64,000 nt of DNA from Mariprofundus ferrooxydans PV-1 (lineage in GTDB: Bacteria > Pseudomonadota > Zetaproteobacteria > Mariprofundales > Mariprofundaceae): assembly GCF_000153765.1 (NCBI RefSeq), contig NZ_DS022295.1:341828-405827 (forward strand), read 5' to 3'. Positions 26,728 through 35,978 of this stretch are shown here, one piece after another. A program made the position numbers and the translations under genes. Below the pieces are notes generated by a model that made no database searches, had not been told where the DNA came from, and saw only the letters and a program-made list of their open reading frames with translations. The first letter of the stretch is position 1; each line of letters begins with the position of its first letter.

Positions 26728-28557
26728 ATGTTCAACATAAGCTCTGAGCCCCGAGCCACAAGAAATCATACCCTGACAATGTGCCTGCTGCTGCTTGCTA
26801 CACAGTTTGTCAGCGCACTATGCCAGGCTGAGCCGTTGATCGATCTCTCATCTGATATGGAGGGGGTAAGCACGCAGGCGGAAGTCCGCTACCTGGAAGA
26901 TGCAAAGCATGACTACACCCTTGAGCAGGTGCGAAGTGAACCGTTGGCCGCAAAATTTGCGCCGCTGCCGCAGGGCAAGAGTAATTTCGGTGTCAGCAGC
27001 TCCGACTTCTGGCTGCGTATCGACGTAAAAAACAGCGGCAATACACCGCTGTCGTGGTATCTGGAGGCTATTTATCCGCAGTGGGATCATGTCTCCTTTT
27101 ACATGGACGGGGCAAAGCCGCTTACCGGCGGCGATCACGTCGCGTTTGCACAGCGTGCTGTTGCGGCGGAGAGTAATCTTTATCCTGTGAATACGCCGCC
27201 CGGTGTAAAGCAGCGCATTTGGGTTCATTTCTCCTATCAACTGCCGGGCCTGGCCGAGACACAACTGCGTCTGTGGACGCCGAATGCTTTCTACCTGCAC
27301 TATGCCAAACGTTATTTTGTTATCGGAGGCTTTGTCGGCATTGGTATTCTGCTGGTGCTCTATAATCTGCTGATCGGTTACTCCACACGTATGCCTGAAT
27401 ATATCTGGTATACCTCCTACGTGATGGCGGCCGTGATGAGTCTGATCACCCTTACCGGTCTGGGCTATCGTTACTTATGGCCGTCCATGACCTGGTTTTC
27501 TGATTTTTCGCCGCTTTTATTCCCGCTACTGACGCTGCTGTTGGCGACCCAGTTTACGCGTATGTTTCTGTGCACGCGCGACTCCCGCTTCATCGACCGG
27601 GTGCTGCAGGCGGTTTTTATCGCAGGCGGGCTTGCGCTGCTCTGTTATCTTTTCGGATGGCGCGATTATGCGCTGAAACTTGTTTTTCTGTGTGCATTTC
27701 TAACGATCTTTTATCCGCTGATAGGGCTGTGGCAATATCGAAGGGGCAGGCTGGATGCCCGATTTTATGTGGCCGGATGGAGTGTCTGGAGCCTGGCTAT
27801 GCTTATTGCCATGCTGCGCAATACCGCTGTCATCCCGTCTGATTTCGCTACCAGCTTTGCACCTGCATTGGGTTTTTTTATTGAGGGAGTACTGCTTTCG
27901 TTTGCACTGGCCGATCGTATTAACCGGCTGATGAATGAGAAGGAGACGATGGAGCTAATGCATATCGAACATCTGGAGCAGGAGCAGGAAACGCTTGAGC
28001 GGGTAGTATTAGAACGCACGGCAGCACTGGAACAGGCGATGAGAGATACAGAGCATTTGGCACGGACGGATGCGCTGACAGGAGCGCTAAATCGCCGGGC
28101 CTGCTTTGAATCCGGCGAAACAGAGTTTGACCGGGCCAGACGTTATAACACGCCACTTGCTGTTGTGATGATCGACCTTGATCTGTTTAAATCGATCAAC
28201 GACAACTATGGACATGCTACCGGTGACGCCGTACTCGTTGCTGTGGTCGAAACACTGCGCGGCATGACCCGGACTGTGGATACGATTGGACGCATTGGCG
28301 GCGAAGAGTTTATCGTTCTGCTGCCGCAGACCAGCCTGCAGGATGCCGCTGCACTGACGGAGCGTTACAGGGGCGCGATAGGGCAGCTGGAGGTTACGCT
28401 CGACGATCTGGCCATCAAAGTTACGGCCAGCTTCGGCGTTGCCTGCGTTGATGTAACCGGAGAGACGCTGACTCAGGCAATAGGCCGTGCCGATGCCGCG
28501 CTTTACCGTGCCAAGTCCCGTGGCCGTAACTGCATTGAGCTGGCGGAGGGGCCCTGA
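26728..28557 (+). CDS. 7TMR-DISM diguanylate cyclase
   Basis: A 609-residue protein. A signal peptide (cleavage after about CQAEP) is followed by a periplasmic 7TMR-DISMED2-type beta domain (about 40-190), seven transmembrane helices (about 200-405), a short coiled coil, and a C-terminal GGDEF domain. The active site is RIGGEEF and the I-site RTVD lies five residues before it, so it should be an active, feedback-inhibited cyclase. The periplasmic domain of this class is thought to bind carbohydrates or similar ligands. ATG 26728 is chosen over GTG 26722, with AGAGGG as RBS. Confidence 0.88.
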   Translation: MFNISSEPRATRNHTLTMCLLLLATQFVSALCQAEPLIDLSSDMEGVSTQAEVRYLEDAKHDYTLEQVRSEPLAAKFAPLPQGKSNFGVSSSDFWLRIDVKNSGNTPLSWYLEAIYPQWDHVSFYMDGAKPLTGGDHVAFAQRAVAAESNLYPVNTPPGVKQRIWVHFSYQLPGLAETQLRLWTPNAFYLHYAKRYFVIGGFVGIGILLVLYNLLIGYSTRMPEYIWYTSYVMAAVMSLITLTGLGYRYLWPSMTWFSDFSPLLFPLLTLLLATQFTRMFLCTRDSRFIDRVLQAVFIAGGLALLCYLFGWRDYALKLVFLCAFLTIFYPLIGLWQYRRGRLDARFYVAGWSVWSLAMLIAMLRNTAVIPSDFATSFAPALGFFIEGVLLSFALADRINRLMNEKETMELMHIEHLEQEQETLERVVLERTAALEQAMRDTEHLARTDALTGALNRRACFESGETEFDRARRYNTPLAVVMIDLDLFKSINDNYGHATGDAVLVAVVETLRGMTRTVDTIGRIGGEEFIVLLPQTSLQDAAALTERYRGAIGQLEVTLDDLAIKVTASFGVACVDVTGETLTQAIGRADAALYRAKSRGRNCIELAEGP

Positions 28558-28677
28558 TTCCCGTTGTGGAAAAAAGATCCCGGTCTGCAGGGAATATTTT
28601 TCCCACAGGCAAAAATATCCATCCCGTGAAATATCCGTAACTTATTGTATTTAAAGTAGTTTATTAAAAAATAGTAT

Positions 28678-28694
28678 TTGGCCGGTTCCTTGCA
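28678..28694 (+). promoter_or_regulatory. Sigma-54 (RpoN) promoter candidate
   Basis: TTGGCCGG-TTCC-TTGCA matches the -24/-12 consensus YTGGCACG-N4-TTGCW at the invariant GG and GC with exact spacing. It lies 40 nt before the start of the cyclic-nucleotide-binding gene at 28734. If used, the gene would need an enhancer-binding activator. Confidence 0.65.
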
Positions 28695-28733
28695 TTAGTA
28701 ATATCAGCATTATTAAAGTCAGGAGATATTATT

Positions 28734-29450
28734 ATGCAGCTTGCTTCCATGATTTCAGATATTATAGAGCAGAAAGACGAGAATATGATGGCTGACAGCA
28801 GTCAGAGTCAGGATTACGTTTTCGCTTCAGACACTTTGTTCGGTCCGTTTAAGCAGCCTGAATCTTTGATCGATGAAATTATCGAGATGACAGGCGCTAT
28901 TCCGTTGTTTGACAAGTTTGACACTATAGAGGTCGGCGCACTTGCCGCGCATATGAGAATCACCCGTCTGGATGAGCAGCAGCGCCTGTTTAGTGAGGGT
29001 GACAACAGCGACTATATGTGTTTTGTCGTTTCCGGCACACTTGAACTCCTCAAGGAGTCGCAAAACGGCAGAATGGTCTCTGTTTCAACGCTGTCCCGTG
29101 GACGCCTGGTCGGTGAGATGGCACTGGTAGAGAACTTCCCTCGCCATGCCACCGTGATTGCCCGTACACCTTGCACGTTGCTGAAGATCACACGCGAAAG
29201 CTTCGAACATATTTTAGAGAAGCGTCCCGGCATCGGCATTGCATTCCTGCAGACTCTTTCCAAATCACTGAGTCAGAATCTGCGCAGGACATGCGGGCAG
29301 TTGGCCGACGTGCGTGAGTCATCCAGCTCGGTTGCCGCTGTTTCTGTGCTGATAGATCAGAAAACAAGTGTGAAACAGCCGAACTTCATCGATCAGATCA
29401 TCAACAGAAAACAGTCGGGTTCATCGCAGCTGATCAGGCAGTTGACCTGA
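28734..29450 (+). CDS. Cyclic-nucleotide-binding domain protein without DNA-binding domain (paralogue 2)
   Basis: A 238-residue paralogue of the protein at 18543-19181. It has the same LFGPF lead, a cNMP-binding barrel (about 65-180) and the phosphate-binding cassette VGEMALVENFPRHATV, with the Gly-Glu and Arg retained. The C-terminus is polar with no helix-turn-helix, so direct DNA binding is not expected. ATG 28734 has AGGAG upstream; a later in-frame ATG at about 28785 is an alternative. The gene follows a GGDEF gene but has its own sigma-54-like promoter and its own terminator. Confidence 0.85.
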   Translation: MQLASMISDIIEQKDENMMADSSQSQDYVFASDTLFGPFKQPESLIDEIIEMTGAIPLFDKFDTIEVGALAAHMRITRLDEQQRLFSEGDNSDYMCFVVSGTLELLKESQNGRMVSVSTLSRGRLVGEMALVENFPRHATVIARTPCTLLKITRESFEHILEKRPGIGIAFLQTLSKSLSQNLRRTCGQLADVRESSSSVAAVSVLIDQKTSVKQPNFIDQIINRKQSGSSQLIRQLT

Positions 29451-29467
29451 CAGAAGCGACGGTCATC

Positions 29468-29500
29468 AAAAAAGCCCCCTGCGCAAGCAGGGGACTTTTA
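29468..29500 (+). terminator. Terminator with C(GCAA)G loop
   Basis: AAAAAAGCCCCCTGC-GCAA-GCAGGGGACTTTTA, again a GNRA-type loop and the same stem core as the ilvD and serC terminators. It may act on both strands, since the methyltransferase gene converges from the right. Confidence 0.88.
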
Positions 29501-29541
29501 CTCATGTTCAGGTTTGCAACCAGAGACTGGGTAACCGGGGC

Positions 29542-30726
29542 TTAAAGCACCCCTTCAATCATGATATTGCGCGGGGTTAATGATCTGGTGCAAAACGTGC
29601 TCACATTCACCGTATAGCCACTACGTTCCAGATAAACCGCCATATCCATGATCAGCCACAGCTCCAGAACACGCCTGAAGCAGTGACGCAGCAGTTGCAG
29701 GCGCATCACCTCAAACTGACGCTTCCACGCTCTGCTTTCCAACCCATGCCAATCCACTTTGTGGGGCAGCATGAGTTGCTCGCGCTCACACAGTTTCCGG
29801 CAGTAGGAGTGAAAACCCTCCTGTAACCACGCTCTCGGGACAGGTCTGAAGTTGTGGTAATCACTGCTGCCGACAAGCTCCGCCCTGAGTAGCTGAAAGC
29901 CCAGTTTCCACGCCATGTCCTGATTCCTTTTTCTGATCTCATTGTGGTGGGCGGTAACGGTTTCATTGACGGCCAAACGCAGGGCTTCTCTGGAGAGTTT
30001 TAGTGTCAGCTCACGATTAAACGGCGTGTAAGCCTGATCGCGCCCCAGGTGATAACAGCATGGCACGAGGGTGAAACCCGGCGCGTTTGTCCGGATAATC
30101 TGGCGGATCAGCTGACGATGGAGGTCACCGCAGGCATGCAGCGCAATAGTGTGTTGGTTACTCAGGTATTCACCGGTCTGAACGGTTAATACATCCACAT
30201 GTTTGAACTGCTGGTTTACATTGAATTTGCCCGCAAGCGCTCTGCCTGCTTCTACCAGCTCCCGGTTATACTCCAGTGTGGTCACCTGTTGTTGCCACGC
30301 TTCGGATAACAGACGGCCAAGATAGCCTTTGCCGCCACACCATTCGGTGATGGGTTGTTGCGGTTTCTCCATGCTGCAATAAAGCGATCTGATCTGCTGC
30401 CATTTTCTGCCGGGAATGCCGGCACTAAAGCGCGGCTCTGTTGCGAGTCGATGATGTTGTTTTGTTGCGGGTAACGTTGTGAGCGAAGGGATCACGCTTA
30501 ACTCAGGCACGAAACCGGAGAGGAATGAGGTCAGTGCTTCATTGTCGGAGGCATAATGCGCCAGTGTCGCTTCATCCAGATCCAACAGTGCCCGGGTCAG
30601 CTCCGGCCGGGATTCACACCATGCCGGCCGTTCGGTTTTGAACGGGTGCGGTTGCCAGAGGTGTTGGCTTGCAACAAGGAATTGATCCAGTTGTTTCAAG
30701 CGCTCGTGATATCCGATATGACGCAT
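29542..30726 (-). CDS. METTL25-like SAM-dependent methyltransferase (Methyltransf_32)
   Basis: A 394-residue protein. A class I SAM fold is visible from EWCGGKGYLGRLL (motif I, about 140) through VTTLEYNRELVEAG. ALHACGDL and PCCYH are the marks of the Methyltransf_32 / METTL25-RRNAD1 group. Members act on ribosomal or RNA-associated substrates in eukaryotes; the bacterial substrate is unknown. The N-terminal 110 residues and the basic C-terminal part are specific to this family. It is transcribed alone, divergent from msrBA. Confidence 0.75.
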   Translation of the reverse strand: MRHIGYHERLKQLDQFLVASQHLWQPHPFKTERPAWCESRPELTRALLDLDEATLAHYASDNEALTSFLSGFVPELSVIPSLTTLPATKQHHRLATEPRFSAGIPGRKWQQIRSLYCSMEKPQQPITEWCGGKGYLGRLLSEAWQQQVTTLEYNRELVEAGRALAGKFNVNQQFKHVDVLTVQTGEYLSNQHTIALHACGDLHRQLIRQIIRTNAPGFTLVPCCYHLGRDQAYTPFNRELTLKLSREALRLAVNETVTAHHNEIRKRNQDMAWKLGFQLLRAELVGSSDYHNFRPVPRAWLQEGFHSYCRKLCEREQLMLPHKVDWHGLESRAWKRQFEVMRLQLLRHCFRRVLELWLIMDMAVYLERSGYTVNVSTFCTRSLTPRNIMIEGVL

Positions 30727-30849
30727 GTCAGGTGGTAAGGCTAATTTAACTCAGGCATGAAGGATATTCTCAAAGATGCCGGAGGCGGGACATGCTTAAA
30801 TGCCTCTGCTCTGGACAGATACCGCTTTTTTATAGGATGATACGAAACC

Positions 30850-31293
30850 ATGAGATATCAAAAGTCACCAGATGCCATCGCCGGATTATCGCCCGAGCAG
30901 TTTCGGGTTTCGCAGCAAAATGGAACCGAGCCCCCCGGCACTGGTGAATATCTGCATAACAGGGAGCCGGGAATCTATGTAGATATCGTCTCCGGCGAGC
31001 CGTTGTTTGCCTCAACCGACAAGTATGAATCAGGTTGTGGCTGGCCAAGTTTCACCAAACCAATCGAGCCTGCGCATGTGGATGAATTGCGCGATAGCAG
31101 CCACGGCATGATCCGTACCGAGGTGCGGAGTCACTATGGTGACAGTCACCTGGGGCACGTGTTTCCGGATGGTCCGAAAGAGCACGGTGGCTTACGTTAC
31201 TGTATCAATTCGGCTTCGCTGCGTTTTGTGCCTCGCGATGAGATGGCGGCGCAGGGGTATGGGGCATATCTTGATCAGGTGGAGGATAGCTGA
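30850..31293 (+). CDS. msrB: Peptide-methionine (R)-S-oxide reductase, zinc-less type
   Basis: Repairs methionine-R-sulfoxide in proteins. It has 147 residues. The catalytic Cys is in RYCINSASL. The second Cys, in ESGCGWPSF, sits in the conserved GWPSF motif and could be the recycling cysteine. These are the only two cysteines: both CxxC pairs that bind zinc in E. coli MsrB are missing (the sites read HNREPG and GHVFPDGP). It is directly followed by msrA without a gap. Confidence 0.94.
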   Translation: MRYQKSPDAIAGLSPEQFRVSQQNGTEPPGTGEYLHNREPGIYVDIVSGEPLFASTDKYESGCGWPSFTKPIEPAHVDELRDSSHGMIRTEVRSHYGDSHLGHVFPDGPKEHGGLRYCINSASLRFVPRDEMAAQGYGAYLDQVEDS

Positions 31294-31797
31294 ATGGCAC
31301 AGGAGCGCGCCATTCTCGCCGGCGGATGTTTCTGGGGCATGCAGGATCTGATACGCAGACTTCACGGAGTTGTCTCCACCCGGGTGGGCTATAGCGGCGG
31401 CGATGTATCCAACGCCACCTACCGCAACCACGGAACGCATGCCGAAGCCATTGAGGTTATCTTTGACCCTGAACTGCTTTCCTACCGAAAACTGCTGGAG
31501 TTCTTCTTCCAGATCCATGATCCCACGACGCCCAACCGTCAGGGTAACGATAGGGGATCATCGTATCGCTCTGCGATCTATTATGTGAATGAGACGCAAA
31601 AAGAGACCGCGCTCGACACGATTGCCGATATTGAAGCAAGCGGTATATGGCCGGGCAGGGTGGTTACCCAGGTTGAGCCGGCAGGTGATTTCTGGGAGGC
31701 CGAATCGGAGCATCAGGATTATCTGTTACATTATCCCGGCGGTTATACCTGCCACTACCCGCGATCGGACTGGGTGTTACCCATACGGCGTAAATGA
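31294..31797 (+). CDS. msrA: Peptide-methionine (S)-S-oxide reductase
   Basis: Repairs methionine-S-sulfoxide, the complementary epimer to MsrB. It has 167 residues, with catalytic GGCFWGMQ near the N-terminus and the GYSGG motif after it. The C-terminal YTCHYPR Cys may recycle the enzyme. Its ATG abuts the msrB stop (TGAATG), so the pair is translated together. No signal peptide is present, so both act in the cytoplasm. Confidence 0.95.
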   Translation: MAQERAILAGGCFWGMQDLIRRLHGVVSTRVGYSGGDVSNATYRNHGTHAEAIEVIFDPELLSYRKLLEFFFQIHDPTTPNRQGNDRGSSYRSAIYYVNETQKETALDTIADIEASGIWPGRVVTQVEPAGDFWEAESEHQDYLLHYPGGYTCHYPRSDWVLPIRRK

Positions 31798-31808
31798 ATA
31801 GAGTGTCG

Positions 31809-32480
31809 TCAGGCCTGATCGGGCGTGGTGATCAGGATCTCGACACGACGATTTTTGGCGCGGTTTGCGGCACTGTCGTTGGGGTATGCCGGGCTGCTTT
31901 CACCCATGCCAGATGATGCGATGCGGTCAGCCGAGACACCCTTGCTGATCATGTAGGAAGCAACAGCCAGCGCGCGTCGCTCCGACAGGCTTTGATTGAA
32001 CAGGGCTGTTCCTGTGCTGTCGGTGTGGCCGGTAATGGTAAGTCTGGTTTTTTTATACCGTTTGAGCAGGGTGGCAACGTCATCGAGTGTCTGCTTGCCC
32101 TGTTCGCTCAGCTCGTTGGAGCCTGAGGCGAAAGCGGCATCACGGGAGAGGGTCAGCTTCAGTGCTTGCGGCGTTTCGCGCTGAACCACGATATTGCCCG
32201 CTGTCGCATCCTTACTCAGACGTACGGCTTTTTCCTGCCGATCCAGGTATTGCACTGCGGTTTCTCCGACGACAAACCCCGCAGCTGCGCCAATCAGGCC
32301 CCCGTAAAGTCCCGCATTGGCTGCGGTGCTGGCAGCATTGCCGATCGGAACACCTGCGGCGGCGCCTGCAATGGTGGCAGCCAGCACGATTTGATCCTTT
32401 TGGCTTAAGGTGCCGGTGTTGGCACAGCCGGCGAGTAGAACGGAGAGCGTGAAGATGGCGATGGTTCGCATGGTTTTCAT
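31809..32480 (-). CDS. OmpA-family lipoprotein with glycine-zipper segment
   Basis: A 223-residue precursor with lipobox LLAGC (Cys19). A small Gly/Ala-rich zipper segment follows (about 33-75: IAGAAAGVPIG, GLIGAAAGFVVG). The C-terminal OmpA domain (about 115-218) has GHTDSTGT and NDSAANRAKNRRVEI, the peptidoglycan-binding signature. It is expected in the outer membrane, linking it to the wall. It is convergent with msrBA across an 11-nt gap without a terminator of its own. Confidence 0.88.
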   Translation of the reverse strand: MKTMRTIAIFTLSVLLAGCANTGTLSQKDQIVLAATIAGAAAGVPIGNAASTAANAGLYGGLIGAAAGFVVGETAVQYLDRQEKAVRLSKDATAGNIVVQRETPQALKLTLSRDAAFASGSNELSEQGKQTLDDVATLLKRYKKTRLTITGHTDSTGTALFNQSLSERRALAVASYMISKGVSADRIASSGMGESSPAYPNDSAANRAKNRRVEILITTPDQA

Positions 32481-32654
32481 GACATCCTCCTCTATCGAAG
32501 GCTGGTAGTGTCACGAAGGCAGCACCATCTCCTTCAATAAGAAAAAACCGTTAACCTTTATTTAGTTTCTCACGCGTCGCAGGTCAAGTTTTATCCTTCT
32601 ACAAGGTGTCCGTGTTGAGACATCCCGGAAGCATCTTCCGGCAAACAGCAGCGA

Positions 32655-34724
32655 TCAAGGACGCTTTTGAAGCCAGAACTGGTACATGTCAAAAAAAGCA
32701 TCCGGATTCTCCTGCTCGTATATGGCCCAGTTCTCCAGGTTGGTGGCTGTCGGGTCGTCGGGGAAACGCGTATGATAGGCGCGGATCGTCATTGGTTCGG
32801 CCGTGAAGCCAAGGAAGGTCAGACCGTTCTCGTCAATGAATTGCTGGATCTGCGCTAGCGTTAGGCGGTGCTCCTGCACATGAAATAGCAGGTCCCTGCA
32901 TGCGCTGAGACTGTAAAAATCGGTGGAACGTACGGCACAGCCGAGTGTCTGATTACGATCAACTTCGCGCAGGTAGGGCCTGGCCTTTCTGATGCCGTCT
33001 GCCGTGGCGGCAAAATTTCTTTGGGCGATCAGTTCGCGTGCCTTGACGACGTGTCGCCGTGCAACCTCGCTGTAGAAACCAAGGCGCATGACACCGTTCG
33101 GACGCAGCATGGATACAAGCACTTTCCAACCCTCCTCCGGCCTATCGAGATGATGCAATACACCGACGGATTCGATGATATCGAAGGTTCGATCCAATGA
33201 ACCCAGCTTCAGAATGTCCGCACGGGCAAACTCGATGTTTTGAATGCCCATCTCCCGGGCTTTGCGCTCGGCATAACTGAGGCTGGCCAGACTCAGGTCC
33301 ACAGCCAGGACACTGGCGTTGCGGATTAATCGGGCCGTTTCAATCGGGTGCTGACCTGTACCGCAGCCGGCAACAAGCAGATCCGGCTGCATCATGTTCT
33401 CGATGGGTTCAATAACCACTCCGGGGAAGAGACTGTGAAGGTAGGTATTGATGGCTACAGGCTCAATGGCTGCCGGCAGCTTAACCCAGCGCGGGTAGGG
33501 GCTCTCCTCGTATTGTGCCTGAACCGCCAGTGACACCTCATTCTCTACGGGGGTCAGCGAAGTGATGGAAGGGCGCAACGCTATCTCTTCCCGGGGCTCT
33601 TTGATCTGCTGGATGAGCAATCTTTGAATGGCATCGGGCCACTGCCGCTCAAGCAGCTTATGCGAGCCTGCTATTGAGTAAAGCGGAAAATAGCTGGCAA
33701 CCGCGATAAGCCGGAGCGGGGATACCTCTTCTGGTTCTTTCTCAAGTGTCGTAATCAGGGCGTCTTTCAATGCGCTTGCTGTTTGTATCTCATCGGCACT
33801 GCAATAGAACAGGTAATCGTTGATAAAGCACTGTTCAGCCAGAGGACCGAAAAATGAAAACCAGGATGTTTGGAGCGGATTTGTTGTTGCGTTGGCGGCG
33901 TTAAGCAGCATCTGTCGTGCATCTGTTAACCACTGTTCGAGATTTTCGTCGTAGACGGGCACCGACCGTAACAGCGCTTTGTACAAAGGATCGTTGCCGA
34001 TCTCCGCCAGCGTATTGCCTTCGCAGAGTTGATTGATCGGGCGGACTTGATGATGTGGCATATCAGTTTGCTGTAGGTAGGGCGCGATCAACGGGTTTAT
34101 TGTCAACAGATTACAGGCGACACCGACCAGATCTGTCGGACGAAGCCAGGCGTCATTGAGCGCCTGCGCGACTGTTTTATAGAGAAAGGGGCCGTAACTT
34201 TTAAATCGCATCAGTGCAACACACTGTACATATGCCAGTTTTGCCGCATCATTTTCTGGTAGCAGTGTAAGGAGACGGCGGTAAATGACTTCGGCCTCCG
34301 GTAGCCGTTCCAGACTGCTCAGTACATTGCCCAGTTTATAGTGGGAATCAGGGTCGTTGGGATTCACTGCAATGGCCTTGCGATAGCAGGCTTCGGCCTC
34401 CTGTAATCTGCCAAGTTGTAAGAGTGCGTTACCCAAGTTGGAATGGGGGCCAGAATCACCCGGCATCAGGTTGACGGCTTTTTGCAGGGGTGTAAGTGAT
34501 TCGGCCACTCTGCCCATTTGTGCTAGGACGATGCCCAGCATTGTCCACGAATGCGCGTGACCGGGAAACGATCTGGCTAATGATTGTGCCAGCTTTTCGG
34601 CCGTTTCCAGATCACCGCTGTTCAGACGCTGGGCGATGGCATTGATCTGTGTCTGTGGCGGTTGCGGAGGGCGATGAATTACCTTTCTTGGCGGTGGTGT
34701 CTTCTTTCTGGTTTTTCGAGCCAT
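32655..34724 (-). CDS. TPR-repeat protein fused to SAM-dependent methyltransferase
   Basis: A 689-residue cytoplasmic protein. A basic, proline-rich N-terminus is followed by about four tetratricopeptide repeats (25-165; for example SNLGNALLQLGRLQEAEACY). A middle region of unknown fold comes next, then a class I methyltransferase domain (about 430-560) with motif I DLLVAGCGTGQHPIETA and FDIIESVGVLHHLDRPEEG. Fusions of this type are common in proteobacteria, but their substrates are not known to me. It is a single gene with a free-standing promoter region upstream. Confidence 0.85.
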   Translation of the reverse strand: MARKTRKKTPPPRKVIHRPPQPPQTQINAIAQRLNSGDLETAEKLAQSLARSFPGHAHSWTMLGIVLAQMGRVAESLTPLQKAVNLMPGDSGPHSNLGNALLQLGRLQEAEACYRKAIAVNPNDPDSHYKLGNVLSSLERLPEAEVIYRRLLTLLPENDAAKLAYVQCVALMRFKSYGPFLYKTVAQALNDAWLRPTDLVGVACNLLTINPLIAPYLQQTDMPHHQVRPINQLCEGNTLAEIGNDPLYKALLRSVPVYDENLEQWLTDARQMLLNAANATTNPLQTSWFSFFGPLAEQCFINDYLFYCSADEIQTASALKDALITTLEKEPEEVSPLRLIAVASYFPLYSIAGSHKLLERQWPDAIQRLLIQQIKEPREEIALRPSITSLTPVENEVSLAVQAQYEESPYPRWVKLPAAIEPVAINTYLHSLFPGVVIEPIENMMQPDLLVAGCGTGQHPIETARLIRNASVLAVDLSLASLSYAERKAREMGIQNIEFARADILKLGSLDRTFDIIESVGVLHHLDRPEEGWKVLVSMLRPNGVMRLGFYSEVARRHVVKARELIAQRNFAATADGIRKARPYLREVDRNQTLGCAVRSTDFYSLSACRDLLFHVQEHRLTLAQIQQFIDENGLTFLGFTAEPMTIRAYHTRFPDDPTATNLENWAIYEQENPDAFFDMYQFWLQKRP

Positions 34725-35101
34725 CTGTCCTAAGTCCTTAAGCTTCTTTGCTTACAAACTTTAGAGGTGGGGGCGGAAATGTCCAATACGGCGGTTTCGA
34801 CGAGTGTGGACTGGGTGACCGACCTCTTTAGCTGCCTGTCAGTATGTGCTAAAGCGAAGTCACAGTGTACATTACAACCTTGGTTGTTTGCGTATGTATA
34901 TATTCTGCCTTAATAGTGGCAACGATTAATGCGTTTTATTTCAAACAAATACCCTCGGCAGAGGGCACCGAAAGCATGGTGCAGTGGGTCGAACCCGCTG
35001 ACTGTCTATGACTTACATTTGTCATCCGGTTTTGTATGCGTAGGTTGCCGCGCATCAGAATTCGGTGAGCAGAGAGAAGTCGCCGGTTCAAGGAGATATT
35101 G
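34725..35101. other. Divergent promoter region between TPR-methyltransferase and slyD
   Basis: About 375 nt with no convincing gene. It must hold the promoters for both flanking genes. I see only loose -35/-10-like sequences (around 34884-34910) and no palindrome strong enough to name an operator. AAGGAG before slyD is the RBS. Confidence 0.4.
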
Positions 35102-35605
35102 ATGCAGATCTGCAATCATAAAGTCGTTTCACTTCAGTTTAGCATGAGCAATGATGCCGGAGAGGTGCTCGATTCATCCGACGACGGAGATGCTCTGCTT
35201 TACCTGCATGGTGAAGAGAATATTGTGCCGGGACTGGAACTTGCACTTGAAGGCAAGAGCGTTGGTGACAAGCTGAAGGTGACGCTGGATGCTGCCGATG
35301 CCTATGGAGAGATCGACCCGTCATTGGTTGAGGTCGTATCCGCTGAAATGTTTGAAGGCGTGGATAACATCGAGGTGGGTATGGAGTTCGAGGCCGAGAT
35401 GCCCGATGAAGACGAGCTCCAGTATGTACGCATTACTGAAATTGACGGCGATAATGTGACCGTGGACGGCAATCACCCGCTGGCTGGCATGCGTTTGCAC
35501 TTCGATGTGACAGTGGAAGCTATTCGTGAGGCAACGGAAGAAGAGCTGGAGCACGGTCATGTGCATGGCGGCGAGTGCTGCGGCGAAGAGGATTGCTGCA
35601 ACTAA
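35102..35605 (+). CDS. slyD: FKBP-type peptidyl-prolyl isomerase SlyD
   Basis: A 167-residue cytoplasmic prolyl isomerase and metallochaperone. The FKBP half and the insert-in-flap domain are recognisable by ENIVPGLELALEG, GDKLKVTL, YGEIDPS and the NHPLAGMRLHFDVTV segment. The C-terminal tail HGHVHGGECCGEEDCCN is rich in His and Cys, the nickel/zinc-binding tail known from SlyD, although much shorter than in E. coli. ATG 35102 follows AAGGAG. A weak hairpin terminator follows at 35633. Confidence 0.93.
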   Translation: MQICNHKVVSLQFSMSNDAGEVLDSSDDGDALLYLHGEENIVPGLELALEGKSVGDKLKVTLDAADAYGEIDPSLVEVVSAEMFEGVDNIEVGMEFEAEMPDEDELQYVRITEIDGDNVTVDGNHPLAGMRLHFDVTVEAIREATEEELEHGHVHGGECCGEEDCCN

Positions 35606-35632
35606 AACCGCGATACGATTAGCAGATCAATT

Positions 35633-35662
35633 AAAAGGGCTGTCTTCACGGGCGGCCCTTTT
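35633..35662 (+). terminator. Terminator after slyD
   Basis: AAAAGGGC paired with GCCCTTTT around a 14-nt loop, ending in four T. It is modest in strength and may only attenuate read-through into the ferredoxin gene. Confidence 0.65.
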
Positions 35663-35729
35663 CCATGCTTGCCCGGCTTTGGTGTGCGGGCAAACCAACA
35701 GAATGTTTACACCGCTTGGAGAGGGAATC

Positions 35730-35969
35730 ATGAGTAGTGCATCAACTACCGTTAACACACCGACGATAGAAGTCTGTCACGGACCGCAATGCAGCGATTC
35801 CGGCGGCCGAGCTCTGGCGGCAGAGCTTGAGGAGATGGGGCTGAAGGTTTGCGCGGGCGATTGCCGCAGCCAGTGCGCTCATGCGCCATTGGTGCTTGTC
35901 GATAACTACATGATAAGCAAAGCCACGACTGACAAGGTGGTTGAACGGTTGAAAACCTTACAGGCGTAA
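35730..35969 (+). CDS. Thioredoxin-like [2Fe-2S] ferredoxin
   Basis: A 79-residue electron carrier of the thioredoxin-fold 2Fe-2S family, related to the C-terminal part of NuoE. Cluster ligands are expected among CHGPQC near the N-terminus and CAGDCRSQC in the middle. The PLVLVDN segment is also typical. ATG 35730 (MSSASTT) has GGAGAGGG upstream; longer frames run through the slyD 3' region and are not real. Redox partner unknown. Confidence 0.82.
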   Translation: MSSASTTVNTPTIEVCHGPQCSDSGGRALAAELEEMGLKVCAGDCRSQCAHAPLVLVDNYMISKATTDKVVERLKTLQA

Positions 35970-35978
35970 GCCAGACGC

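Noticed and set aside
34975-35010. tRNA-like GGGTCGAACCCGC segment
   Set aside because: It lacks the T-loop consensus, an acceptor stem and an anticodon arm at the right distances.
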